Shown one piece after another: positions 13,101 through 24,969 of a stretch of DNA of 64,000 nucleotides. How positions within the stretch are numbered: the first letter of the stretch is position 1; each line of letters begins with the position of its first letter. The notes under the pieces were generated by a model. It searched no databases, was not told where the DNA came from, and saw only the letters and a program-made list of their open reading frames with translations. The stretch spans positions 22,308,229 to 22,372,228 of the forward strand of contig CM036248.1 in the NCBI GenBank assembly GCA_020698575.1, written 5' to 3'. Both the position numbers and the translations under genes were made by a program. This DNA comes from Bostrychus sinensis. Its lineage: Eukaryota > Chordata > Actinopteri > Gobiiformes > Eleotridae.

Positions 13101-14990
13101 TTTTAAGTGAGTCCTTGTCCCATAGGGAGCCTCTTGTAGATGTTTTTGGAACACCTGACAAAACCCTAGCCATAATATTTTTGGCACTGTTGTAATTATG
13201 TTTTTCATTTAGCATTTCTCATGCATTTGTTGGTTACTTCATCAAATCTTTAGTTCACTACACTACAGTGAGAAGATTACACTAATAACAATACACTGCA
13301 GCTTCTGTTTTAAATCATGTTACAATGTTAAAATCCATCAGTCACATGCTGTTCATTCAATAAAACTGTGTGAGGTCAGTAGTGATTTAGCTGCACTCTT
13401 AAGCAACTATTTATGTTAGTTTGCTTTCACTGCAAACCACAGTCATTCTGTTATGCAATCATATTTTATTTTTTATAAAATTCTGCTGAGTCAAAGCCCT
13501 TAAAATGATGCCTTCATTTACCACACTGTCTTTTATGACAGAATACAAACAGGAGCATTACTGGCTAACTGCCAGAGAATACAACTAGTGAGAGTACAGT
13601 CCAGTCCATAAAGCTCAATAATCATTTCTTCTTTAAAAACAAAAGCCAAATGTTGCCCAGACTTAATTACAGTTGTGTTGGTGTTGTTTCTCAGCCTCTT
13701 TTTCTAAACTATTTTGAGCTAAACTTATTAAAGCTGTGCTGCCGCTAATTAAGTTGTTTGTCTTTGCAAAGCGATCTCCGCCTGCCCACTGCAGCTCACT
13801 AATAAGTGGTTGTGTCAGAGAGGCTATAGCCCACTGATGGAAGAAGAGATGAAAGCAGAGGATTTGAAGGAAAATGACCCAACGTTGGTGGATTTTTCCA
13901 GTTGTTTGTGCCAGAGGTGCACCAGTTTGTGCTTGTTAGCAGGCATTTGTGTGGGTGCTCTCAGCTGTTTGCTTTCAGTTGAAAGGAGATTAAGACAAAT
14001 GCACTGTGGCATGTAATTTTACAAAATTCTTTTTATGCAAACAATGACCAAGTGAAGTGCATGATGGTAAAAGTTAACACCCCCCAATATTACAGTTTTT
14101 AATTATGTAAGATGGCTTTTGAATTACTACTGTAACTTTAACCATGTCATACCAACATTTTTTAAGTGGCTCATAGATGTAACAGACTAGAACAGTGTAA
14201 TGATGTTTATCACACTGTAGTGAGTACACAGCCATGGTTTTGTTTGTGAAAATGTGTTTTTTTTTTTAGATGATTCTGATTAGATGATTGTAGAGCAGCT
14301 TCTCCACAATAGGACATTGCTTGAATCAGCCTGATTTCCTCACATTTTTTTTTATTGGTAAAAAAGGACTTGTGATTTAATCTGCAGAAGGATTTGTAGA
14401 ACGTGAACTACCCGTGGTGAGTGTCCTTTCAAAGAGTTTAAGGAAAGAGCATCTCAAAATGTGTCAAAAAACAAATTAAAAGTAGCATCTACTTGTGAGT
14501 CAGCTGTGGGATTATCCTACAATGACAGCTTAATGCAACTATGTAGAGGCTTGCATCGCAGAAATATGGTTTTACTAAGTTTTGTAGTCAACACAGATTG
14601 TAGAGACCGAGGTTGCAGGAATTCTGTCTGTCTGTGTACCCCACTTTGAAGCACAGAGCAGTAGGATGAGGTCTGAGCCAGCTGCTTGCTGAATGCTGAT
14701 GAATGTCTGCACACAACCTGCAACTGATCTCCCTGTCAGCCTCCTCCATGCACACTGTTATTGTGAAACTAGAACTTCTTACATTGCATTTCATTTTTAT
14801 TGAATGGCTTGTCCAGACATTTATTGATTCATTGTTACAACTAACCTGGCTTGCTGGAGATTAAAACACACCTAAAGTGCAGGAGCCTACTCAGCAACAG
14901 TGCCATTACAACCAGTACTACCAGTTGCAGTAGTAATCAGAACAGAAAAAAAAAAAAGTTGGATAGAAGCAAGTGCAACTAGTGGCAGAT
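10200..14990. other. non-coding stretch, possible conserved elements
   Basis: No gene is supported. The segments at about 12,560-12,960 and 13,735-13,880 are less repetitive and rich in TAATTA/ATTAG homeobox-type sites. Deep conservation is a guess that an alignment would test. Confidence 0.6.
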
Positions 14991-15009
14991 GATTGCTGAA
15001 AGAAAAAAA

Positions 15010-15115
15010 CATTCATTTATCCTCGTCTTCCTCTTATTCCCATTAGAGGTCGAGGGTGCTGATATCCATCCCAGTAACTATGGGCCCTAACCAGGGTACA
15101 CCCTGGACAGTAAAA
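15010..15115 (-). repeat. SINE/L2-like tail, reverse
   Basis: The reverse complement gives TGTCCAGGGTGTACCCTGG, ATAGTTACTGGGATGGAT and CTAATGGGAATAAGAGGAAG. This is the same tail as at 16,240-16,345 in forward orientation. Confidence 0.7.
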
Positions 15116-15834
15116 AGTATGTACTAGTGACTACTTACTTCAAGTATCATCAGTTTTTCCTTCAGCCTTTTCCCAAACTAATGTCTCGCAGTAAGTCATC
15201 TTTCCTTTCTACAAACAATCTTTTTGCCTGTCTACTTTCCTCATTACCACTGCTCCTCTCTCAACCTTTGCCCCAGAATAACGCACCACTCCCATCTTTT
15301 ACTTCCTCCCTCAGCGACACTTAGATTTCATGTTGTCAAATTTTATGTGGCTGTGCTGGCAATGAGCTGGTAATATCCTGAGTGAGAAGTTTTTACAGTG
15401 GCCTGAGCGTGAGTGAGTGTTGGAGTAATACCTGCCGACGACTGACTGAGCTATGCACACACTGTACACTTAAATCAGATCATGAGGAAGGACGGGGCTC
15501 ATCGTGTGCCCTACACCCTGCCACTAAGCTCCACAAACAGGGATAGATGAGCATTCAATACAAGGTAGTTTGTATCATGCAGTGCAGGGGAAAATTTGCA
15601 AATGTTGATAATGAATATTTTATGTTAAACCACAGTGACCCAGTGAGTCATAACCTTCTTTGCTTATGCATTAAATTACAGTACATTAAGATTCAGTTTC
15701 TGCCTGCTTTGTATAAACAGTCAGCCTTTAAGTACACTTTTTAATTTGGAGTTTTTAGATTATTTTCTGGAACTTAGTTGAGCATATTTTGGAGGGGAAA
15801 TGTTAATTTTACTCAAAGACCTTGTTAAAATCTC

Positions 15835-15945
15835 TCAAGGAGTAAAAGTAACAAGTAACAATTTTGTTCAGTACTTTTACTTATACTTGAGTAATATTTT
15901 GTTGAAGTAACAGTATGTTTACTTGAGTACAGATTGAATGTACTT
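15835..15945. repeat. AGTACTTTTACTTGAGTA-type repeat
   Basis: AGTAAAAGTAACAAGTAAC, CAGTACTTTTACTTATAC and TTACTTGAGTACAGATTG are units of a common fish repeat, also seen at 22.5, 24.8, 44.6, 56.0 and 61.1 kb. Confidence 0.6.
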
Positions 15946-15989
15946 CTGATTTGAATGAGTGTTGTGATATAAGAAAAAAGCTAAGCGAT

Positions 15990-16345
15990 CAGCTTTTGCC
16001 TCTCAGTGAGGAGGTTGTGAGATTGAGCTCTGTGCAGGCTGTCACACAATCTTCCTGGTTTCTGGTTGGGGTCTGAATTTCTGCTCCATGCTACAGTGGG
16101 TTCTGTCTGGGTCTCCAGGGTTTCTCCCACCATTCAAAGACATGCATGTGTCAGGTGAATTGGTGACTCTAAATTGCCTGTAGTGAATTTGACAGTGAAT
16201 GGTTGTTGGTCAGTGTGTGTCTCGCCCTGTGACTAATTGGCCACTGTCCAAAGTGTACCCTGCCTAAGGCCTATAATTACTGGGATAGGCTCCAGTGCCT
16301 GCAACCCCTAATAGGAATAAGTGGAAGAAGATGAATGAATGAACC
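15990..16345 (+). repeat. tRNA-headed SINE with L2-like 3' tail
   Basis: After a worn tRNA-like head (CCTCTCAGTGAGGAGGTTGT) come the body motifs GGGTTCTGTCTGGGTCTCC, TTCAAAGACATGCATGTGTC, GGTGAATTGGTGACTCTAAA, CTGGGATAGGCTCCAGTGCC and GGAATAAGTGGAAGAAGATG, then a GAATGAATGAA end. The order matches a very common teleost SINE. Divergence is high, so the copy is old. Confidence 0.82.
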
Positions 16346-16349
16346 TGTG

Positions 16350-19300
16350 CCTATGGCCAATGGTTTATGAAATGCTTCTAATACTGCTAATATTTTTATC
16401 ACTGCTTAAACAGTTTTCTTGCTCATTCAGTCTTTCATTCATTGAGTGCATTCCTCTCTTTGACTTGTATTGAGTAATTGTTTGCTTGCCTGCCTCGTGA
16501 ACTCCTGTGTTCCTGTGAAATCGCTGCACGAGGAGCAACAGTGACAGTAGCAGCACATGGGTGTAGATCCCAGGGTGCACTGGCGGCGCTTGAGGAAATG
16601 TAAGCAGCTTAAGCAGTCCATGATGTTGTCATCTCTCCTCAGCTGAGCTCCCAAAATAACAGGCCCTGTGGGTACAGACTGGCAGAGCAGTGCAGAGGAC
16701 AGTCAACAGACAGGCCCAGAACAAGACGGCCCACATTGGAACAGCTCTAGTTCACTTATGCTCAGTCCAGGCATAACTTTTACACTTATATTCTAACACA
16801 TATCATTAGGTTTCAGAGTAAAAACCTTTACACGCTGGTCTATAATAAGCATGCCCAGTAGGTCAACCTTGAATGGCTTTAAGATGGTTTCTTTTTTCTC
16901 AAAATTTTATATAACAAATGTCAGTGCACATGACAATACACAGTCGTATCAAGGCTGTAGGTGCTTAGTGGAACAGCAGAACAATAATTACATAAAAAAA
17001 GAAAAAGAAATACAATTGTGTTTACCAGCAAGTTGTTAAGTAATATAAATTACAAAGTTGTGCTTTTGATGCTATTTGAGCTTTATTTCTCATTCACACC
17101 CACTCAAACCAGTCCCCATTAATAAGGTAGAGGAAGGGACAGCTGCCAGAGAAGTGGTTAAGTTTCCTCTCTGCTCCCCTTTTCCCATGTAGGTCATAAT
17201 GTGGGCTACTATAGACTTCCCTGTGTCTCTTCATATATGGTAATGCACTATATATCTGAAGAACCGGTCCTGGGATGGAATAGTTTAGTGTAGTCTATAC
17301 AAAAGCATCTTCCGCCACATCATGTATGGTTATGAGGACATCCTGTATCATGCAGCATATGATTATTGTATGTGCTCAGTGTGGGCTCGGAGTATTGTTG
17401 TTCCCACAGATGCAGTAATGGAGGATTATGTGGATAAGCTCATTGTTACCTATACATTTATCATTCATATACATTCATCGGACTTATTCACGAAGCAGAG
17501 TGACACTGGTTGGAGATGACAACAAGCTATGTCTGGAGAGCCTTGTTTGAACTGAACTATACAGACATAGAAATGTTTCAGTCATGAATTCATTAAGGTG
17601 TTGCAAATTTGAAATTAAAAAACAAAAACAAACATACTGTAAAAAATTGGTCACTGGTCTGATACAGTATATGATACGACTTCATGTGTGCCTTTATGAT
17701 ACTTTCTTGTCAAATGTTAAAGAAATGTAAGCTTCTCCTACAATCATCTTTTGGTTGTCTGAAGAGAGTTATGTTCTCATAGTGGACATTTTCAAAGTAG
17801 ATTTACATTGTCCGACACAAGGTTAGTCAGTTTTTGCTCAGTGTGTTTATTTAAGGCCCTGTTTAGTTGCTAAGCTGTCATCATGGTCCTGGCCTTTTAG
17901 TGGCGTGTTCACAGTTTTGCTCCTGCCCAGTGTCATTACACCTGTTTATGGCTGGGGTGAGAGGTCAGGGTGCTCAGGGGGCTGTGAGGCATGTCAAGGA
18001 TGACGGGTATGATGATGGATGGCTAGAGTCAGTGCTGATTGTTAGCATTAGCTCTGTGTTGTAGTTATGCATCTTTTTTACACAGTGACCTCTGGAGGTG
18101 TTGGCTATGACAGGTGGATGTTCAAAGACTTTTAAAAAGGAATCAGGGCAGTAGGTCTGCAGCTCACTACAGTCTGCTAAAATTAAAGCATCTTAAAATA
18201 TAATTATGACTAAAGCTGTATAGCATTTAGCATTGAAGATAATATTAGCTATTATGTGTTTTTTTTGTCTGTGTTTTAACCTACACTTCTCCTTAAATTG
18301 ATCTGATCTAAATTAAGACACATCCAATTATGTTCTTCACTGATGATTCCATGTGAATTGAAACTGCAGTAAAGGTCACATCAACTAACACTGCGTTCAT
18401 TAGCTGCCAGCATTCTTGTGTTTTATCATAGAGAGACTTAAAATTATGATCTTTTTGTCGTACAAACCTATTGGGTCAATGGAAACATGGATAGGGTTAA
18501 AGTTAAAAACTCAATTTATATTTTTGAGAACTGATTTCTGAAATAAAATGTATTAACATTTTTGTTGTTGTTTTTTTTTTTTTTTTTTTTTTTTTTTGCA
18601 TTTAAGCTGCACCAAAACTTTCTGCAGTTAGAAATATGTGTGAACAAAAATGTAATGAAATGAATGCTGCGAGTAAGGCTATAATTATCGTCCACAAGGT
18701 TGGATATTTATTTATATTTAGATGTGAAAAATCACCTTTTGCTGCTGTCTTTCTGGAATCCTCATTCTTTTAGAGCTGGGTGTTTTTAGTGCCAGGTTCA
18801 GACTAAACTGGTTTGTGTGCGATGGCCACTTAGGCTTAATGGCTTTTTGACGTTGTGTGGTAATCAGAGTTATGCTGAAAAGTTGGGTTTTGGGAATAGC
18901 TGTGCAGCAGAGGTGCTTTATGCACTGGACTGCATCCTCCAGAGGTTTTATGGCCTTGAGCCCTAATGGACTGTGTGAGGGGGGGTCATATGAAGGACAA
19001 AGGCTAATCCAGTGTGCATTAGATTTAAAACCTGATAGACTGTGCAAAACGCCTGGTGTGAGACTGTGAGCAGGATGTACACTGCAAACTATTTCCTACT
19101 GTCAGCACAAGTGTCATAGTCTTCTGACATCAGCCAGACGCACAGCATAGGAACAGAAAAAAATAAATAAAAAAATAAAGCTCTACTTAATGCAATGTGA
19201 AAACACTGCCAACACATGACAAAATATGTCACCTACTTAATAGAGCTGCTTGGTATTAGAAAAAAACAAGCTGTATATGCATTAACCGTGTTAGATTTTG

Positions 19301-19390
19301 TGATATGAATTGAGATATTTGGATATCCTTTTTGACATAGTAAAAATTCAGTTCAGTTTAATTTAAGGAAAGATACAACGTTCTGATAAA
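16350..19390. other. non-coding stretch
   Basis: No gene seen. A run of 27 T lies at 18,571-18,597. The 109-codon minus-strand frame at 18,718-19,047 is overlapped by an open frame on the other strand, has no family resemblance and no splice context, and is taken as chance. Confidence 0.65.
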
Positions 19391-19394
19391 AATA

Positions 19395-19640
19395 GGGCTA
19401 AATCAAACACTAAGCAAAGTCTAAACTAGGATTAAACCAGGAATAAACTAAGTTTAAACCAGGACTTAACCAGGACTAAATTATATCCTGGTTTTATCCC
19501 GGCAAAATCCACAAAACCTCTATTTTTTTTTTTTTTTTTTGGTTTTTAGATTTTGCCAGAACAAAACCAGGACAAAACTTCTTACTAAACATAGATTAAA
19601 CCAGGAGTTAAACTTTGGTCCTAACAAAGTCTGACTTTGG
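19395..19640. repeat. cluster of TTAAACCAGGA units
   Basis: Repeated short units: AGGATTAAACCAGGAATAAA, AGTTTAAACCAGGACTTAAC, CAGGACTAAATTATATCCTG, ACAAAACCAGGACAAAAC and TTAAACCAGGAGTTAAAC, with the complement TCCTGGTTTTATCC in the middle. A T run of about 22 lies inside it. It looks like a decayed minisatellite with some units inverted. Confidence 0.6.
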
Positions 19641-19649
19641 GCTCCAATC

Positions 19650-20440
19650 GGAAAATTATTTTGCCCATCACTGCATGAATCGCTGTCAGATGGATGACAA
19701 TAAATTCAGTGCAATTTATTTAGTTTTCTCATGATTGATATTACATGAGTCAATATTGCATTAATCTTGCAATGTACTGTGCAGCCAGCCAGTCATGTAT
19801 AAAAATGCATATTGCCTCAGAGAATCAATGACCCAGAGGTAACACCAATGCTCAATGATCTGCACAATGTCCAAATGTCATAGAAGAGGTCGAAAAGTAT
19901 CTCTGATAGGAAACAAGATCCTTTTAACAATCACTGTCATTGATTATTCCTGGTGATGTAAGCCCCACTAAATGATTCTGAATGCTGATGCTAATAACTG
20001 TGATATTATGAAGCACGGAGGATATTGGATTTATTCTTGGGATCTCTTCATAGCAGTTAAATGGGACATCTGGCACTCGGGCAAGTCGGCTCTCGGAACA
20101 AGGAAGTGCTGCCTGGTTCGAGGATCTGTCTGTGTGTTGTTTGTACTGGTCTTGTGCAGCTGGGTGACATTTGTTTTTGGGTTGAAGCAGAAGGGCAAAG
20201 CTGCTAGTGCAAACTGACCTATCCAACTCACACTTGCTCCTTATTGCTGCAAAAATGTCATTTCCAGCATATGGTATTATTGTTGCAGTTACAGTAAATA
20301 AAATGCTTCTAAAGACCAGTAAGGCACAGTAGGGTTTTCTGGTTGGTTTGGATACAAAACAACAGCTGAACCCAGAAAGTCTGTACCACTGCGAGATGGG
20401 GCCATACTAATTCTAACCACAAAGAGTCAGTAAAGGTTAG
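19650..20440. other. non-coding stretch
   Basis: No gene seen. Open frames on both strands at about 19,924-20,226 overlap each other and match no family I know. Confidence 0.6.
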
Positions 20441-20545
20441 TTTGATTCTTTGACCGCTTTGTGGATAAAAAAAATTTACCCCTGAACTAAAAGATCCACA
20501 CCTTCAGGTCTGTGCACTATATCTTTAACATTGCCTCGTGAGCTA
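20441..20545 (+). repeat. composite SINE-bearing repeat
   Basis: GATTCTTTGACCGCTTTGTG, TACCCCTGAACTAAAAGATC, CAGGTCTGTGCACTATATCT and TTAACATTGCCTCGTGAG show the same host-SINE-host order as 10,063-10,170. Confidence 0.55.
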
Positions 20546-20897
20546 TTTTTTGGGGGCTCTGTGCCTCTAGTTTTATTGTTTTTATTCTGTTTGTAGATTT
20601 TGCCATCTGCCAGTGGAATGAATTGAAAGAAACTTGCTGCAGTGCAGTATAAGCAGCATTTTGGACAACATTTTCTTCTCTAAGAGATATATTCACTGAA
20701 CATAGTACGCAATAAAACAGGCTTTGCAGTGATTGAGTCAAAGCCATGTCTCGGTTGTACATGTCTGGTCATCAAATATTTAGCGTGCCACAGTATGAGA
20801 GTGCCTCGTGGAGTGGCGCAAAAGAAATTGTGAGCTGAAAAAATAACATGCACACTGCAAATTCTCATTGTCACATTGATGGTTTTATTTAAATATT

Positions 20898-20932
20898 GAG
20901 TAGGCTTTTTGATCGGCGGGAGCAGCCTACTC
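20898..20932. repeat. perfect 9-bp inverted repeat (hairpin)
   Basis: GAGTAGGCT (20,898-20,906) and AGCCTACTC (20,924-20,932) pair perfectly around a 17-base loop. It lies in a less repetitive segment, 20,860-21,070. Confidence 0.5.
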
Positions 20933-21359
20933 AGTTCTTCAGTGATGTTTTTATGCGGGCGGATGACTGTGACAGAGCCATTAATGCCTAATTGTTACAA
21001 TTGTCCCTCATTACACCAGTATTGACCACACTAAAAGCTCATGTCCCCAGAGGAAAAGCGCCTCATTTGCTACAATTTAGAACCTCTGCAGTATTTTCCA
21101 CCTCAACCTCTGTTTTTGTGTTGTGTGTCCAACCTGTGGCTGTTGTCATGGTAATTATCATTGTGAAGCAGTTGAGTTTTGTGGCCTTGGCCAGCGCTCA
21201 TCAGTGTTGGCTGTTCAAACACAAACACAGGCGCAAACAGCTGTGGATGTGCTAATGAGGAAAAACACAATAATCTTTGGGTGCAGCTGGAACGAACATT
21301 AAAAAAAAAGTAAAATCAATTATTTTATCAGGCAAATGCATTTGATTGTGAATAGACCC

Positions 21360-21800
21360 TTTTAGTAAATAAATAATGGTGCCGTGACCACTTTACATTT
21401 TTTATGGAGGAATTAGCATTAGATAAATAAAGATGGTTTTGGCAACTGATAACTAATCATCTACATGTACGTAATGTCAGAGCCTGGTTAGAAAACATTA
21501 GTGTATTGACATGCCACTGTATTAAATGTAGCGATGAGCATGTAATATTAGCATTGTAGCTAAAGGCAAAATAATACACAGTTCTGAAGTTTAGACAGAT
21601 TTTTTCAAAGGCTATAAACAGAGAAAGGTCTCTGTATCTGTCTCTCAAAATAGTACAGAATCCTTTAAAAACACTGTTGAATCTAAAAACATTTTTTGTT
21701 TTGTTTTTTTCACACCTCACTAAAACTTTCCAAGTACATTGTTTACAAATACATCAACAACAACCATTTCTGAATGCTACTTTTGTCTCCTAACCACGGG
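21360..21800 (+). repeat. dispersed repeat, copy 1 (partner at 53,555-54,075)
   Basis: Shared with the second copy, in the same order: AATGGTGCC, AATTAGCATTAG, GATGGTTTTGGCAACTGA, AATAATC/ACTAATCATC, CATGTAC, CTGGTTAGAAAA, GCTAAAGGCAAAATAAT/GCTAATGGCTAAATAAT and TTCTGAA. No coding capacity or terminal repeats recognised. Confidence 0.6.
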
Positions 21801-21813
21801 TGCAACTAGAATA

Positions 21814-21856
21814 AATCTATAGACCCTAACACATCCCGTATTAGGGTCTATAGATT
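21814..21856. repeat. perfect 16-bp hairpin
   Basis: AATCTATAGACCCTAA at 21,814-21,829 and its exact complement TTAGGGTCTATAGATT at 21,841-21,856 flank an 11-base loop. A perfect 16-bp stem is unlikely by chance in this composition. Confidence 0.75.
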
Positions 21857-22162
21857 GACTCTAAAAGTGTGGGTCCAGTTTGGTGCTTTGGCCTGAGCGA
21901 TGCAGACTGTTCTAGAATGGTGTGGCAGCGTAACAAGTGGTTTTCAGTTACACATCTATTTCACACACGGATCATCAACAACTGGCCCTTTCCTTCACTC
22001 ACCGTCCTCTGTCACCACCCCTCACTCTCTCATCAGATCAATTATATGCTCTGGCCGCTCCACTCATCCCATGTGTGAATAAGTCAGTATCAAGTTAAAG
22101 ATGGTTGCTGGGAAATTATGTAACAGGTATTTACTTAAAAAATCTTTATTTAAACTTATTTG

Positions 22163-22177
22163 AGAGCCCCCTAGTGG
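22163..22177 (-). promoter_or_regulatory. CTCF-like motif
   Basis: The minus strand reads CCACTAGGGGGCTCT, a close fit to the CTCF core CCASYAGRKGGC. Occupancy is unknown. Confidence 0.5.
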
Positions 22178-22469
22178 TAGTAATGATGTGCTATGGCGCT
22201 AATCCAAAACAACTTCAGAAACACTGATACTGTTGCCGTTTTAGCCTACACGAATGTGCATAGTGGTAATGATTTAAGAGCATGTTTTTAGGTTGTCCAT
22301 CTGTCGGCCTATGCATCTCATTCCTGCACTGGCAAAATGTCAGGAATGCTCAGTGGGAATTGCCTCCAGCTCAGTAAAAATAGTGTCAATAAGCAGAAGT
22401 GAAACTAGATAAGTTACGTTTTACTTCAAATGTTTTTCAAAATTCTATTCAAAAATACTGAACACTACT

Positions 22470-22935
22470 TTTAGAGACAAAAATAGTGCTCAATATTTTT
22501 TTATAAAATGTACAGAAGTGCCTAAATACATTTTCTAAAACCTTACTTTTACTTTTTGCAGAGAGAAAATTTAACTTTTACCCAGGTTAATTTTTAAAGT
22601 TTTTAAAGGAGTAAAACTTTTTTTTTATTTTTTATTTTTACCTCAGTGCCAAAGTGGGTAGTACAACAGATCTGAAGTTACTGAGTTCAAGGTGTAAGTA
22701 GTAGCAATATTAGTAGCTTTGATTCCATTAGTAGTAGCAGCAGTTTAGGTAGTAGTAGTTGTAGTAGTAGAAGTAAGAGTAGAATTAGCTGTATACATTT
22801 TCCTTTGCAGTAAAAATACTTTCAAAAATCAAAAGCACTAAAATTTACTTTCAATACTTCTTACTTTTACTGAAGTACTTTTTTCCTTCTACTAGAGTAA
22901 TTTAATTTGGAAGTAATGGTATACTTTTCCCACCT
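22470..22935. repeat. AGTACTTTTACT repeat with SINE-like head and GTA expansion
   Basis: Flanks carry the ACTTTTACT/AGTACTTTT repeat. Inside are CCTCAGTGCCAAAGTGGGTA (tRNA-like head) and an irregular run of AGTAG units (about 22,695-22,785). Same layout at 24,630-24,960 and 44,380-44,680. Confidence 0.6.
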
Positions 22936-22939
22936 TTGC

Positions 22940-24625
22940 CAGTAAGTTATTAAATAAAATGATGCATGTCAGCATAGTGATATACACACATACAGTGACA
23001 TTCAAGCATATGACAGTAATCCAAGTTTAAAATGTGGGCCTGCTGGGAAGAAACTGTAAGATTACCGGCAGAGTGGTTAGTCACCTGTTGCTTAGCCCAA
23101 ATGCCTGTAAACACTGGGACTGGCGGATCTTTTCGTTTGCCACTTGTTGAATGTCGTCTGGTGTGAGTGTTTGGTAGGCGGAGGCGGAGGTTTGATAAGG
23201 CTGGGACAAACAGCTGTCTTAAGCAGTTCCTGTGTAATTGTAATCCCTCTGATCAGGCTCTCTGTAAACAGCAGATCGTAAACTTAGACTCACACACAGT
23301 TGGCGTTTCTCAGTGTCTCAGTTTCATATACTTGGGTCTAATGTTCATATCAATTTTGTCATAAATTTAAAAAAAGAAGTTTAAAGTTAGAAGCACTGAC
23401 CCCCAGTTTTTAATATCATGCTTTCACTTGATAAAAGTATGATAGCAGTAATAGTTGTGGCTGTAAAAATAGAATAGTACTTTTTACATTAACTTTTTTT
23501 CTCAAAAGTCAAAAGTTACAAGCCAATCTAGCCACAATTTAATAAGTGATGTTTTGAGTATATTATATAGTATACAATAGACTTAAAGACACATAAAATT
23601 TGGTTTTATTCATGGACAAAGATTTATCATATATAAAAAACAGGTTTACCTCTTGACAGAATATCAACACAGACAGATGTGTCACATCTTTTGAACGTGA
23701 AATATTTTTAAATGACTAATTTTCTTTCTTTTATCATAATGAATTACTCTATAATAAATGGTGTACACTTGAGCAGAGCAACATAAATTCAGGCCTACCT
23801 TCTAAAGTTAAGATATAATCCTAGGTATGCATACAATTCAACTGGCCAAAGTGGCAGTGGGAGTATTTGTGTTACCAGCCAAAATGAAAATCTACCTGCA
23901 TTTGGCTGGTTTGCTAGTGTTAGTGTCAAACCCTGGTAGTAGTAGCAATTAGTAATTGGTAGTAGTCTTTGCAATAGAAGCACTACTAGCAGTTATAGTG
24001 GGATTTTAAGAACTTTTATGGTCTTACTTAAGTCGAGATTTGTAGTATTTCTTTCACCACTACACAAAGCTTATAATGCCTTCCTACGGCCATCACCAAC
24101 CTTTTATGAAAATGTCAGACAGACAAACAAACCAATGCCGGCAGAAACATAACCTCATTGGTCTAAATTCCCAGCCATATATATATCCAATGAGAGTGTT
24201 GAGTCCAATTCACTTTAGTGCTTTTTATGTGAACCTCCATTGAAATAACGCAGGCTGACATTCTCAAAGTAAGAGCCCACTTCACAGCTCTCCTGTTCTG
24301 ATTCATTGCTGTCCTAACACAACGACACCTCTATCTGGCACACATGTCCCCCCGCTCCATTTCCACTCAGGAATTAGCATGGTTTTGTACAGCTCTCACA
24401 TGCAATTCAAATGTGTGACAGAAGTGAGTTTTCCTGTCTAAGTCCTTAAAGTGCACATTCATAAAACAGCCTCACTGCCTCACTTTGGTCTGTCAGTTCT
24501 TATAATCCTTATTCCTTTACTGCAGATTCTTTCCATGTGTATTACTGAGTTTTAATTTAGTAGATTTTTTTTTTTTTTGTATGTACTTTCTGGATACATG
24601 TTTGTCACCACACCTTATACGAATT
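22940..24625. other. non-coding stretch
   Basis: No gene seen. A short GGTAGTAGTAGC run lies near 23,935-23,970. The rest is AT-rich unique-looking sequence. Confidence 0.65.
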
Positions 24626-24629
24626 GACT

Positions 24630-24960
24630 CATTTTCTGAGTAACATTTTTTTTTTTTTAGCTCGATGGCAAAGTGGGTAGCAGGAGTAGTAGTCATAGCA
24701 GCAAAAATATAAATAGTAGCAGTGGTAGTAGTAGTAGTAGTGTTGATTGCAATAATAGTAGTAGATAATCAGTAGCACTAAACAGTAATAGTAGGAGAAG
24801 TAGTAATAGCTGTAAGTACTTTCTACCTGAGTTAACTTCACATTCAGTACTTTTTTACATTTAGTAGCAGTGTTGTTGATCACTTTTATGCTTTACTTGA
24901 GTAATTTTATTCTAAAGTAACAGTACTTTTGTTTTGAGTAGTTCTTTCAACTCTGGTAAA
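24630..24960. repeat. GTA-expanded SINE-like unit in AGTACTTTTACT repeat
   Basis: AGCTCGATGGCAAAGTGGGT AGCAGGAGTAGTAGTC, then about 100 bases of AGTAGTAGT units, then TTTATGCTTTACTTGAGTAA and GTAACAGTACTTTTG. The Tyr-rich minus-strand open frame here is a by-product of the triplet repeat. Confidence 0.65.
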
Positions 24961-24969
24961 AAGAAATGT

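Noticed and set aside
13810..14016. A 68-codon + strand frame (GYSPLMEEEMKAEDLK...) as a coding exon
   Set aside because: The reverse strand is open over the same interval, and no splice signals or family match are evident; a conserved non-coding element is as likely.
18718..19047. 109-codon minus-strand frame
   Set aside because: Overlapping open frame on the other strand, no motif, no splice context.
24629..24883. Tyr-rich 84-codon minus-strand protein
   Set aside because: It is a translation of the AGTAGT triplet repeat.
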